Below, one piece after another: positions 1-5,874 of a stretch of DNA of 11,268 nt (position 1 is its first letter; each line of letters starts with the position of its first letter). The translations under genes were made by a program, and so were the position numbers. Origin of the DNA: Variovorax sp. (GTDB taxonomy: Bacteria > Pseudomonadota > Gammaproteobacteria > Burkholderiales > Burkholderiaceae_C); assembly GCA_028292835.1 (NCBI GenBank), contig JAQGLP010000309.1, positions 1-11,268 of the forward strand, written 5' to 3'. A model generated the notes under the pieces. The model did not search any database and had not been told where the DNA came from. It worked only from the letters and a program-made list of their open reading frames with translations.

Positions 1-543
1 TGGTCGATGGTGATCCCGTGGGTCGGCTATTCGCTGGCCGAACTCATCAAGCGGGTCGAGCCGCAAGGCAGCGCCAAGTACGTCGAGTTCGTCACCCTGG
101 CCGATCCCAAGACCATGCCCTACGTCGGCTCGCGCGTGCTCGACTGGCCCTACACCGAGGGCCTTCGGCTGGACGAGGCGATGCATCCGCTCACGCTGCT
201 GGCTTTCGGCATGTACGGCGAGGTGCTGCCCAACCAGAACGGCGCTCCGGTGCGGCTCGTCGTGCCGTGGAAATACGGCTTCAAAAGCGCTAAGTCGATC
301 GTGAAGATCCGCTTCGTCGAGAAGGAGCCTTCAACCGCCTGGAACAAGGCGGCCGCCAACGAGTACGGCTTTTATTCCAACGTGAACCCGGACGTCGATC
401 ATCCCCGCTGGAGCCAAGCCACGGAGCGGCGCATCGGCGAGGGCGGCCTCTTTGCCAAGCGCCACAAGACGCAGCTCTACAACGGCTACGAGGCCCAGGT
501 CGCCCAGCTCTACACGGGCATGGATCTGAAGAAGAACTTCTGA
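1..543 (+). CDS. msrP: MsrP (YedY), molybdopterin-containing catalytic subunit of periplasmic methionine sulfoxide reductase, 3' part
   Basis: The reading frame is open from base 1, so the gene begins upstream; an internal ATG at base 7 is not the start. The visible 180 codons are the C-terminal half of the sulfite-oxidase-fold family. Stretches such as GLRLDEAMHPLTL, NGAPVRLVVPWKYGFK, EYGFYSNVNP and HPRWSQATERRIG closely match what I recall of E. coli MsrP, and the end ...YTGMDLKKNF matches its terminal LYRGLDLRENF. MsrP reduces methionine sulfoxide in oxidised periplasmic proteins, using a molybdopterin cofactor and electrons from the membrane heme protein MsrQ, which is the next gene. The N-terminal part with the Tat signal and the cysteine that binds molybdenum lies outside the window and cannot be checked. 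Stop codon is TGA at 541-543. Confidence 0.96.
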   Translation, partial: WSMVIPWVGYSLAELIKRVEPQGSAKYVEFVTLADPKTMPYVGSRVLDWPYTEGLRLDEAMHPLTLLAFGMYGEVLPNQNGAPVRLVVPWKYGFKSAKSIVKIRFVEKEPSTAWNKAAANEYGFYSNVNPDVDHPRWSQATERRIGEGGLFAKRHKTQLYNGYEAQVAQLYTGMDLKKNF

Positions 544-569
544 GCGCAGCTACCCGGCACGTGCCCACC

Positions 570-1211
570 ATGAACAAGCTGCTTCTTCATCCGGCGGTCA
601 AGCCGTGCCTCTTCCTGCTGTGCCTGCTGCCTTTCGCGGGGCTGGTGTATGGCGCCTTCACCGATGGGCTGGGTGCCAATCCGGCCGAGTACCTGATCCG
701 CGCCGGCGGCGACTGGACACTGCGGTTCCTCTGCATCGTGCTGGCGGTGACGCCGTTGCGCGTCATGTTCAAGCTGTCGGCCCTGGCCCGGCTGCGCCGC
801 ATGCTGGGGCTGTTCGTCTATTTTTATGTCGTCTTCCACCTGCTCAGCTACAGCGGGTTCGACATGGGCTTCGACGTGGCGGATATCGCCAAGGACATCG
901 CCAAGCGGCCTTTTATCCTGGTCGGCTTCAGCGCCTTCGTGCTGCTGACGCCGCTGGCCGCGACCTCGTTCAACCGCGCGATCAAGGCGCTGGGCGCCAA
1001 GCGCTGGCAGCGCCTGCACAAGCTGGTGTATGTGATCGCCGGCCTGGGCCTGCTGCATTTCTTCTGGATGCGCGCGGGCAAGCACAACTTCAACGAGGTG
1101 TTCGTCTATGCCGCGATCATCGTGGTGCTGCTGGCTTGGCGCGTCTGGTATTTTTTAAGCAAAAAGAGGTTCCGGTCCACGCCGGTCGCGGGAATGCAGC
1201 TATCAAAATAA
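570..1211 (+). CDS. msrQ: MsrQ (YedZ), heme-binding membrane subunit of the MsrPQ methionine sulfoxide reductase
   Basis: MsrQ carries electrons from the cytoplasmic or quinone side through b-type heme to MsrP in the periplasm. The 213-residue product is close to the E. coli length (about 211) and shows the ferric-reductase-like membrane fold: hydrophobic segments near residues 14-30, 51-66, 78-95, 115-131, 150-166 and 175-194. Histidines at about 90 (VVFHLLSY), 150 (QRLHKLVY) and 163 (GLLHFFW) sit where the family has its heme ligands. It follows msrP after 26 bases, so the two are probably cotranscribed. The frame can also start at GTG 561, three codons earlier; I prefer ATG 570 because the protein then begins MNKLLLHP, but neither start has a clear Shine-Dalgarno. 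The last codons and the TAA stop lie inside a short palindromic repeat. Confidence 0.93.
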   Translation: MNKLLLHPAVKPCLFLLCLLPFAGLVYGAFTDGLGANPAEYLIRAGGDWTLRFLCIVLAVTPLRVMFKLSALARLRRMLGLFVYFYVVFHLLSYSGFDMGFDVADIAKDIAKRPFILVGFSAFVLLTPLAATSFNRAIKALGAKRWQRLHKLVYVIAGLGLLHFFWMRAGKHNFNEVFVYAAIIVVLLAWRVWYFLSKKRFRSTPVAGMQLSK

Positions 1212-1215
1212 TAGC
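1199..1215. repeat. Short AT-rich palindrome gctat-N7-atagc over the msrQ stop codon
   Basis: The arms GCTAT (1199-1203) and ATAGC (1211-1215) are perfect reverse complements around caaaata. The element contributes the last codons of msrQ and its stop. From memory, near-identical gctat...atagc sequences recur between genes in Comamonadaceae genomes, often followed by a second GC-rich arm; no other copy is visible in this window, so calling it a repeat family is inference. Confidence 0.45.
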
Positions 1216-1230
1216 GTTGAAACGCGCAGT

Positions 1231-1248
1231 GGCCGGCCGCCGCCGGCC
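1231..1248. terminator. GC-rich stem-loop between convergent msrQ and lysA
   Basis: GGCCGG (1231-1236) and CCGGCC (1243-1248) can pair around the six bases CCGCCG. It sits in the 45-base gap between the two converging genes, where a bidirectional terminator would be expected. There is no T-run on either side, so it is not a standard intrinsic terminator; in DNA this GC-rich, such a match could arise by chance. Confidence 0.25.
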
Positions 1249-1256
1249 TGCCCGCG

Positions 1257-2543
1257 TCAAGCCCGCTCGCTGCGCAACTGGTCTTCCACGCTTTCGCGCT
1301 GTCGGATCAAGCGGGCCTGCTCACCGCTGACCAGCACCTCGGCGGCGCGGCCCCGCGTGTTGTAGTTGCTCGCCATGCTCATGCAGTACGCGCCGGCCGA
1401 CAGCACGGCCAGCAAATCACCCGGCTGGACCGCCAGCGCGCGGTCACGCCCGATCCAATCGCCGCTCTCGCAGACCGGACCGACCACGTCGTACACCACC
1501 GGCGCCGGCTCGCCTTCCCCGGCCACCGGCACGATCGCGTGGAACGCCTGGTACATCGCCGGCCGCGGCAGGTCGTTCATGGCCGCGTCGACGATGCAGA
1601 AGTTCTTGTCCTCGCCCGGCTTGGTGTAGAGCACCTCGGTGACGCACACCCCCGCGTTGCCTACCAGCGAGCGGCCCGGCTCGATGACCAGCTTGCGGTC
1701 CCCAAAGCCGCGCGCGTCGATGCGCGCCAGCAATTGTCGCCACAGTGCATCGGCGGCGGGGGGCGACTGCCGGTCGTTCGGGCTGCTGTAGTCGATGCCC
1801 AGCCCGCCGCCGAAATCGAGATGGCGCAGCGGGATGCCGGCGGCCTCGATGGCCTCCACCAGGTCCAGCACCCGTTCCAGCGCATCAAGGTAGGGCGCGG
1901 CCTCGGTGATCTGCGAGCCGATGTGGCAGTCGATGCCGACCACCTCCAGGCCGGGCAGGCCAGCCGCATGCCGGTAGGTCGCGACCGCGCGGTCGTGCGC
2001 CACGCCGAACTTGTTGCCCTTCAGGCCGGTCGAGATGTAGGGGTGTGTCTTCGGGTCGACATTCGGGTTGATGCGGATGCTGATGGGCGCGCGCCGCCCC
2101 TCGGCCAGCGCCACCTCGTTGAGCACGTCGATTTCCGCCTCGCTCTCGACATTGAAGCAGCCGATGCCGGCGGCCAGCGCCTGCCGCATTTCGGCGCGGC
2201 TCTTGCCAACGCCCGAGAAGATGATCCGCGACGGCTCGGCGCCGACAGCCAGGGCGCGCGCCAGCTCGCCGCCCGAGACGATGTCGAAGCCGCAGCCCGC
2301 CTCGGCGAACACGCGCAGCACTCCCAGGCTGGAATTGGCCTTCATGGCATAGCAGACCATCGCGTCGCGTCCTGCGAAGCCACGCTGGTAGGCGGCGAGC
2401 GCATCCAGCATCCATTGCCTCGAATAGACGAAGAGCGGCGTGCCATGCTCGCGCGCCAGGGCGGCCAGCGAGCAGCCCTCGACGTGCAGCGTGCCGGCAC
2501 TGCGGGCCACTTGCGGGTGACCCGGCAGGACAGTGGCGCTCAT
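1257..2543 (-). CDS. lysA: Diaminopimelate decarboxylase
   Basis: LysA catalyses the last step of lysine synthesis, decarboxylating meso-diaminopimelate with pyridoxal phosphate (PLP) in the cytoplasm. The 428-residue protein has the fold III decarboxylase signatures: the PLP lysine in CYAMKAN (K68), HIGSQ at 207-211, the glycine-rich phosphate loop DFGGGLG at 243-249, EPGRSLVG at 288-295, the catalytic cysteine in PVCESGD (C358) and AYCMSMASNYN at 385-395. Length and motifs look complete. The frame stays open upstream to 2717, but that part is an off-frame reading of the lipoprotein gene. ATG 2543 is preferred because it has a GGAG seven bases ahead and makes an ATGA overlap with the lipoprotein stop, implying translational coupling. 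It converges on msrQ. Confidence 0.97.
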   Translation of the reverse strand: MSATVLPGHPQVARSAGTLHVEGCSLAALAREHGTPLFVYSRQWMLDALAAYQRGFAGRDAMVCYAMKANSSLGVLRVFAEAGCGFDIVSGGELARALAVGAEPSRIIFSGVGKSRAEMRQALAAGIGCFNVESEAEIDVLNEVALAEGRRAPISIRINPNVDPKTHPYISTGLKGNKFGVAHDRAVATYRHAAGLPGLEVVGIDCHIGSQITEAAPYLDALERVLDLVEAIEAAGIPLRHLDFGGGLGIDYSSPNDRQSPPAADALWRQLLARIDARGFGDRKLVIEPGRSLVGNAGVCVTEVLYTKPGEDKNFCIVDAAMNDLPRPAMYQAFHAIVPVAGEGEPAPVVYDVVGPVCESGDWIGRDRALAVQPGDLLAVLSAGAYCMSMASNYNTRGRAAEVLVSGEQARLIRQRESVEDQLRSERA

Positions 2544-2767
2544 CGCTGCGCTCCGGGGGCCGCTGGGGACGGGGACGACGCGGCCTTGTCGCGCTCGGGC
2601 AACGCCGGAATCAACGTTTGCGGCAGCGTCGCACGGTTCGCCGCGGCCGGCTCGGTCGGCAGGTAGAGGGCGCCTGCCTGGCCGCAGCCGGTCAGGAGGG
2701 CCGCGACCGCGGCACAACCCAACGCGCCGGCAGGAGCACTCACTAGAATTTGACGGACATTCAACAT
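2540..2767 (-). CDS. lptM: LptM/YifL-type small lipoprotein (75 aa)
   Basis: This 75-residue protein begins MLNVRQIL, has a hydrophobic stretch at about 16-25 and a lipobox LLTGC with the lipidated cysteine at 28. Directly after it comes GQAGALYLP, a variant of the CGxxGPLYLP signature of the small LPAM_2/YifL lipoproteins, then a Pro/Ala-rich tail to the end. In E. coli the equivalent gene lies between cyaY and dapF, and its product LptM is known to help the LPS translocon LptDE mature; the same role here is inference. The neighbours fit: cyaY is divergent on one side and a lysine-pathway gene (lysA in place of dapF) is on the other. Its TGA overlaps the lysA ATG. The start could be the GTG at 2770, but a later GTG at 2743 would lose the only arginine of the signal peptide. 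The symbol rests on motif and synteny. Confidence 0.82.
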   Translation of the reverse strand: MLNVRQILVSAPAGALGCAAVAALLTGCGQAGALYLPTEPAAANRATLPQTLIPALPERDKAASSPSPAAPGAQR

Positions 2768-2779
2768 CACGAAATTGTA
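2744..2779. promoter_or_regulatory. Candidate overlapping divergent promoters of lptM-lysA and cyaY
   Basis: Only 12 bases (2768-2779) separate the two start codons, so at least one promoter must lie inside coding sequence. On the plus strand TAGAAT (2744-2749) is a 5/6 match to a -10 box and would start transcription near 2756, about 24 bases ahead of cyaY. On the minus strand TACAAT (2779-2774) is also 5/6 and would start at about 2767, on the lptM ATG itself. Neither has a convincing -35 box. A TTGACG at 2750-2755 looks like a -35, but what follows at 17 bases (aattgt) is poor. Confidence 0.3.
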
Positions 2780-3112
2780 ATGACCGACCCTGACTACATG
2801 GATCGCGCCGAGGCGGTGCTGGCTGCGATCGAAAGAGGCTGCGATGCCATCAACGACGCGACCGATGCCGACATCGACAACCAGCGCGTGGGGGGCATGG
2901 TCACGCTCACCTTCGGCAATGGCAGCCAGCTGATCGCCAACCTGCAAAAGCCCCTGCAGGAAATCTGGCTGGCGGCGCGCTCGGGCGGCTACCACTACCG
3001 CCACGACGGCCGGGCCTGGGTCGATACCAAGACGGGGCGCGAGTTCTTTGAGCAGTTGTCGACTGAGGCCAGCGCCCAGGCCGGGCAACCGGTGCTGTTC
3101 ACCCCGGATTGA
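2780..3112 (+). CDS. cyaY: CyaY, bacterial frataxin, iron-sulfur cluster assembly regulator
   Basis: CyaY is a small acidic iron-binding protein that contacts the IscS desulfurase and IscU and tunes iron-sulfur cluster assembly in the cytoplasm. The 110-residue product has the usual frataxin order: an acidic first helix (MDRAEAVLAAIERGCDAINDATDADID), then strands with GGMVTLTFGNGSQLI, the conserved KPLQEIWLAARSGGYHY and a final helix around EFFEQLSTEA. E. coli CyaY is 106 residues. The frame continues upstream to TTG 2750, which would overlap lptM head to head; ATG 2780 (MTDPDYMDRAE) fits the family better, though there is no clear Shine-Dalgarno. It converges on mrcA. Confidence 0.94.
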   Translation: MTDPDYMDRAEAVLAAIERGCDAINDATDADIDNQRVGGMVTLTFGNGSQLIANLQKPLQEIWLAARSGGYHYRHDGRAWVDTKTGREFFEQLSTEASAQAGQPVLFTPD

Positions 3113-3119
3113 ACCGGGG
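3102..3119 (+). terminator. Stem-loop at the cyaY stop codon
   Basis: CCCCGG (3102-3107) pairs perfectly with CCGGGG (3114-3119) around attgaa, with the cyaY TGA in the loop. It is positioned to end cyaY transcription before the converging mrcA, but no T-run follows, so any terminator activity would be atypical or would serve as a 3'-end protecting hairpin. Confidence 0.35.
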
Positions 3120-3165
3120 CAGGCCGCGCGACGGACCTGGTCTTCGCAGTGAACGCGCAATGGGA

Positions 3166-3184
3166 GCGGCGCGAACTCCGCCGC
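3166..3184 (-). terminator. Stem-loop just past the mrcA stop codon
   Basis: GCGGCG (3166-3171) pairs with CGCCGC (3179-3184) around a seven-base loop, eight bases beyond the end of mrcA on its strand. The place fits a transcript end; the lack of a U-run and the very high GC content keep this tentative. Confidence 0.3.
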
Positions 3185-3191
3185 CGGCCCG

Positions 3192-5609
3192 TCAGTTGCG
3201 AAACAGATCGAGGATGCGGTTGCGCTCCTCGGGTGGGGCAACAACGGCGGGCGCAGCTTCGCCACCGCTCTCTGGTTCGGCCGACCGCGACGGCGTTGTG
3301 TCGACACCCAGCGTCGAGACACCGCGGCCCGGCGTGTATTCGTCGTAATACCACTCGCCCGAGACATTGACCACGCCTTCGGGCGGCGTGGGCGTGATGA
3401 CCGGCACGCCCTTGAGCGCGGTTTCCATGAAGGTGACCCAGATCGGCAGGCTCAGGCCGCCGCCGGTCTCGCGGTCGCCCAGGGTGCGCGGCGTGTCGTA
3501 GCCCATCCAGGCGATGGCCGTTATGGTGGGCTGGAAACCAGCGAACCAGGCGTCGAGCGAGTCGTTGGTGGTGCCGGTCTTGCCGTACAGGTCCTCGCGC
3601 TTCAGTGCCTGGTAGGCCTTGATGCCGGTGCCGTTCTTCACCACGCTCTGCAGCAGGCTGTCCATGATGAAGGCGTTGCGCTGGGGAATCGCACGAATGG
3701 TCTCGTTGAGCAGTGGCGGCTGCGCCTCGACCAGCACCTTGTCCTTGTGGTCGGTGACGCGCGTCACCAGGTACGGGTTGACCCGGTAGCCGCCGTTGGC
3801 GAACACCGAATAGCCCACCGCCATCTGCATCGGCGTGACCGAGCCGGCGCCCAGCGCCATCGGCAGGTAGGCCGGATGCTTGGATCGGTCAAAGCCGAAG
3901 TTGCCGATCCAGTCCTGCGCGTAGTGCGTGCCGATCGATTGCAGGATGCGGATCGACACCATGTTCTTCGACTTCTGCAGCGCTCGGCGCATCGACATCG
4001 GCCCGTCGAAGCCGCCGCCATAGTTCTTCGGCTCCCAAGGCTGGCCGCCCGTCGTGCCAGCATCAAAGAACAGCGGGCCGTCGTTGATCACGGTGGCGGG
4101 CGAAAAACCCTTTTCGAGCGAGGCCGAGTACACGAACGGCTTGAAGCTGGAACCCGGCTGGCGCCAAGCCTGCGTCACATGGTTGAATTTGTTCTTGCTG
4201 TAATCGAAGCCACCGACCAGCGCCTTGATGGCGCCATCGCGCGGATCCATGGCGACAAAGGCGCCCTCGACCTCTGGCAACTGGGTGATCTCCCAGGTGT
4301 TCCTGGGCGTCTTGGACACACGGATGACGGCACCCCGCCGGATCCTGACATTGGGCTGGGCCTTGTCGGCGAGGCCCGACTGGGCCGGCCGCAGGCCCTC
4401 GCCGGTGATCAGGATCTGCTCGCCGTTGGCTCGCACCGCGCGGACTTCCCGGGACGAAGCCTTGAGCACCACGACGGCAATCACGTCGCCGTTGTCCGGA
4501 TGCTCGTTCAATGCGTCATCGATCGCCTCGTCGAGGTCCTGCGGGTTGCTGGGCAAGTCGACGAACTTCTCCGGGCCGCGGTAGATCTGCCGGCGCTCGT
4601 AGTCCATAATGCCCTTGCGCAGCGCCTTGTACGCCGTCGCCTGGTCGGCCGCGACCAGCGAGGTGTAGACCTTGAGGCCGCGCGTGTAGGTGCTGTCGCC
4701 GTACTGCGCGTACATCAGCTGGCGCACCGTCTCCGCCACGTACTCGGCGTGCAGTCGGCTCGGGTCCTGGCTGTCGTCGCGCAGGTGCAACTCTTCCTGC
4801 TGGGCCGCCTTGCCCTGCTCGGGCGTGATGAAGCCGGCCTCGACCATGCGGTCGATCACGTAGAGCTGGCGGCCCCGTGCGCGCGCCGGGTTGTTGACGG
4901 GGTTGTTGGTGCCTGGCGCCTTGGGCAGGCCGGCCAGCATGGCCGCTTCGGCGACCGTGATGTCCTTGAGCGGCTTGCCGAAGTACGCCTCGGACGCGGC
5001 GGCGAACCCGTAGGCCCGATTGCCCAGGTAGATCTGGTTCAGGTAGATCTCGAAGATCTGGTCCTTCGAGAGGGTTCGCTCCAGCTTGAAGGTGAGCAGC
5101 ACCTCGTAGATCTTGCGGGTGAAGGTCCGCTCGGAACTCAGGTAGACGTTGCGCGCCACCTGCATGGTGATGGTCGAGGCGCCCTGGCTCTTGACCCGGT
5201 TCAGGTTGGCCAGGCCGGCGCGCAGCATGCCCTTGTAGTCGACGCCGCCGTGCATGTAGAAGCGCGCGTCCTCGGCGGCGAGCACGGCATCCTTCATGAC
5301 CTTGGGGATCGTCTCGATCGGGCTCAGGGTGCGGCGCTCCTCGCCGAATTCGCCGATCAGCACGCCCTCGGAAGAGAACACCCGAAGCGGCAGCTTGGGA
5401 CGGTAGTCCGACAGTTCCGAAACGTCGGGCAGGTTCGGATACGCCATGGCCAGCGCCACCGCGATGACGAAGAGCAGCGACGCCACGCCCGCGGCGACAA
5501 TACCGGCGCCCCACAGCGCAAGTCGCACGAGCCAGCCCACCCAGCCCGTGCGCTTCTGCTTGGAGTGGGAGGAGGGGGCGCGGCCGGAGGGTCGTGGAGA
5601 ATCGGACAT
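3192..5609 (-). CDS. mrcA: Penicillin-binding protein 1A, bifunctional peptidoglycan glycosyltransferase/transpeptidase
   Basis: This 805-residue class A PBP polymerises lipid II into glycan strands and crosslinks them on the periplasmic face of the inner membrane. A basic N-terminus is followed by one membrane segment (about 28-56). The GT51 domain (about 75-245) shows AAEDARFYMHGGVDYKG with catalytic E113, GASTITMQVARN (143-154), RKIYEVLL and SKDQIFEIYLNQIYLG. An OB-like insert spans roughly 310-440. The transpeptidase domain has all three motifs: SSFK (S487, K490), SKN (547-549) and KTGT (677-680). A Pro/Ala-rich tail ends in NRILDLFRN. Length and motifs indicate a functional enzyme. It is divergent from pilM, an arrangement common in proteobacteria (mrcA/ponA beside pilMNOPQ). 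ATG 5609 gives the natural basic N-terminus, though no clear Shine-Dalgarno precedes it. Confidence 0.96.
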   Translation of the reverse strand: MSDSPRPSGRAPSSHSKQKRTGWVGWLVRLALWGAGIVAAGVASLLFVIAVALAMAYPNLPDVSELSDYRPKLPLRVFSSEGVLIGEFGEERRTLSPIETIPKVMKDAVLAAEDARFYMHGGVDYKGMLRAGLANLNRVKSQGASTITMQVARNVYLSSERTFTRKIYEVLLTFKLERTLSKDQIFEIYLNQIYLGNRAYGFAAASEAYFGKPLKDITVAEAAMLAGLPKAPGTNNPVNNPARARGRQLYVIDRMVEAGFITPEQGKAAQQEELHLRDDSQDPSRLHAEYVAETVRQLMYAQYGDSTYTRGLKVYTSLVAADQATAYKALRKGIMDYERRQIYRGPEKFVDLPSNPQDLDEAIDDALNEHPDNGDVIAVVVLKASSREVRAVRANGEQILITGEGLRPAQSGLADKAQPNVRIRRGAVIRVSKTPRNTWEITQLPEVEGAFVAMDPRDGAIKALVGGFDYSKNKFNHVTQAWRQPGSSFKPFVYSASLEKGFSPATVINDGPLFFDAGTTGGQPWEPKNYGGGFDGPMSMRRALQKSKNMVSIRILQSIGTHYAQDWIGNFGFDRSKHPAYLPMALGAGSVTPMQMAVGYSVFANGGYRVNPYLVTRVTDHKDKVLVEAQPPLLNETIRAIPQRNAFIMDSLLQSVVKNGTGIKAYQALKREDLYGKTGTTNDSLDAWFAGFQPTITAIAWMGYDTPRTLGDRETGGGLSLPIWVTFMETALKGVPVITPTPPEGVVNVSGEWYYDEYTPGRGVSTLGVDTTPSRSAEPESGGEAAPAVVAPPEERNRILDLFRN

Positions 5610-5632
5610 GGAGGGTCAAGAGTTAACCAGAC

Positions 5633-5659
5633 ATTATAAAAAGTGGCCCTGGATGGCAA
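5633..5659 (-). promoter_or_regulatory. Predicted mrcA promoter
   Basis: Read on the minus strand, a perfect TATAAT lies at 5638-5633, placing the transcription start near 5626 and giving a leader of about 17 bases before the mrcA ATG. The best -35 match is TTGCCA (5659-5654; 5/6) at a short spacing of 15 bases; GTTGCC one base upstream gives 16 but a poorer match. Confidence 0.5.
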
Positions 5660-5662
5660 CGT

Positions 5663-5694
5663 TTCAAATCGCTCCATCCTTGATACTTCAAATC
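5663..5694. repeat. Direct repeat TTCAAATC upstream of mrcA
   Basis: The eight bases TTCAAATC occur at 5663-5670 and again at 5687-5694, 24 bases apart. The first copy lies three bases upstream of the proposed mrcA -35 box, and the second runs into the left arm of the palindrome at 5690-5707. They could be half-sites of a regulator, but an 8-mer pair may be coincidence. Confidence 0.35.
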
Positions 5695-5707
5695 CGGTAC
5701 CGGATTT
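5690..5707. promoter_or_regulatory. 18-base perfect palindrome in the mrcA/pilM control region
   Basis: AAATCCGGTACCGGATTT is an uninterrupted perfect inverted repeat: AAATCCGGT (5690-5698) is the reverse complement of ACCGGATTT (5699-5707). It sits about 30 bases upstream of the proposed mrcA -35 box and 168 bases before pilM. With no unpaired loop it looks more like a dimeric protein binding site than an RNA hairpin. I do not recognise it as the box of any named regulator. Confidence 0.55.
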
Positions 5708-5776
5708 CTCGCATTTCGGTCAGCCGTTGCCGCGTCAGCTTTTGACAACGCTCAGGGCCACAGGCGCGGACTCTCC

Positions 5777-5806
5777 TTGGTTGAAGAGAAAGCTTGCTGA
5801 TAGCAT
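5777..5806 (+). promoter_or_regulatory. Possible pilM operon promoter with extended -10
   Basis: TGATAGCAT (5798-5806) reads as an extended -10 element (TGN before TAGCAT, 4/6), with TTGGTT (5777-5782) 18 bases ahead as a weak -35. Transcription would begin near 5812, giving a leader of roughly 60 bases before pilM. It is the best candidate I can find but each box is weak. A consensus TTGACA at 5742-5747 has no -10 partner. Confidence 0.3.
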
Positions 5807-5841
5807 GCGTGTATACGCAAATATTTCCAAACGTTACACGC
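5807..5841. repeat. Inverted repeat (10-base-pair stem) upstream of pilM
   Basis: GCGTGTA (5807-5813) is the exact reverse complement of TACACGC (5835-5841). Just inside, ACG (5815-5817) pairs with CGT (5832-5834), leaving one bulged T at 5814 and a 14-base A/T-rich loop. It lies 33 bases ahead of the pilM ATG, at or next to the predicted transcription start, so it could be a regulator site or, if transcription starts upstream of it, a leader hairpin of the pil mRNA. Confidence 0.45.
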
Positions 5842-5874
5842 GGGCGGGACCGAATTTTGATTTCTCTGGGTTCA

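Noticed and set aside
1151..1165. TTTTTT-aagc-AAAAA in the 3' end of msrQ, looking like a weak hairpin with a T-run
   Set aside because: It lies within the coding frame (codons for YFLSKKRF), has only A-T pairs and is followed by 45 more coding bases.
1539..2666. A 375-codon plus-strand frame opposite lysA
   Set aside because: Same reason: shadow of a well-supported gene, with no domain or start signal of its own.
3747..5639. A 630-codon open frame on the plus strand opposite mrcA
   Set aside because: It mirrors the codon pattern of mrcA, whose catalytic motifs are all intact, and its product is a low-complexity Arg/Val/Asp/His-rich sequence.
5742..5747. A perfect TTGACA box upstream of pilM
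   Set aside because: Nothing resembling a -10 box occurs 15-19 bases downstream (the region is gc-rich, cgcgga), so I do not call it a promoter.
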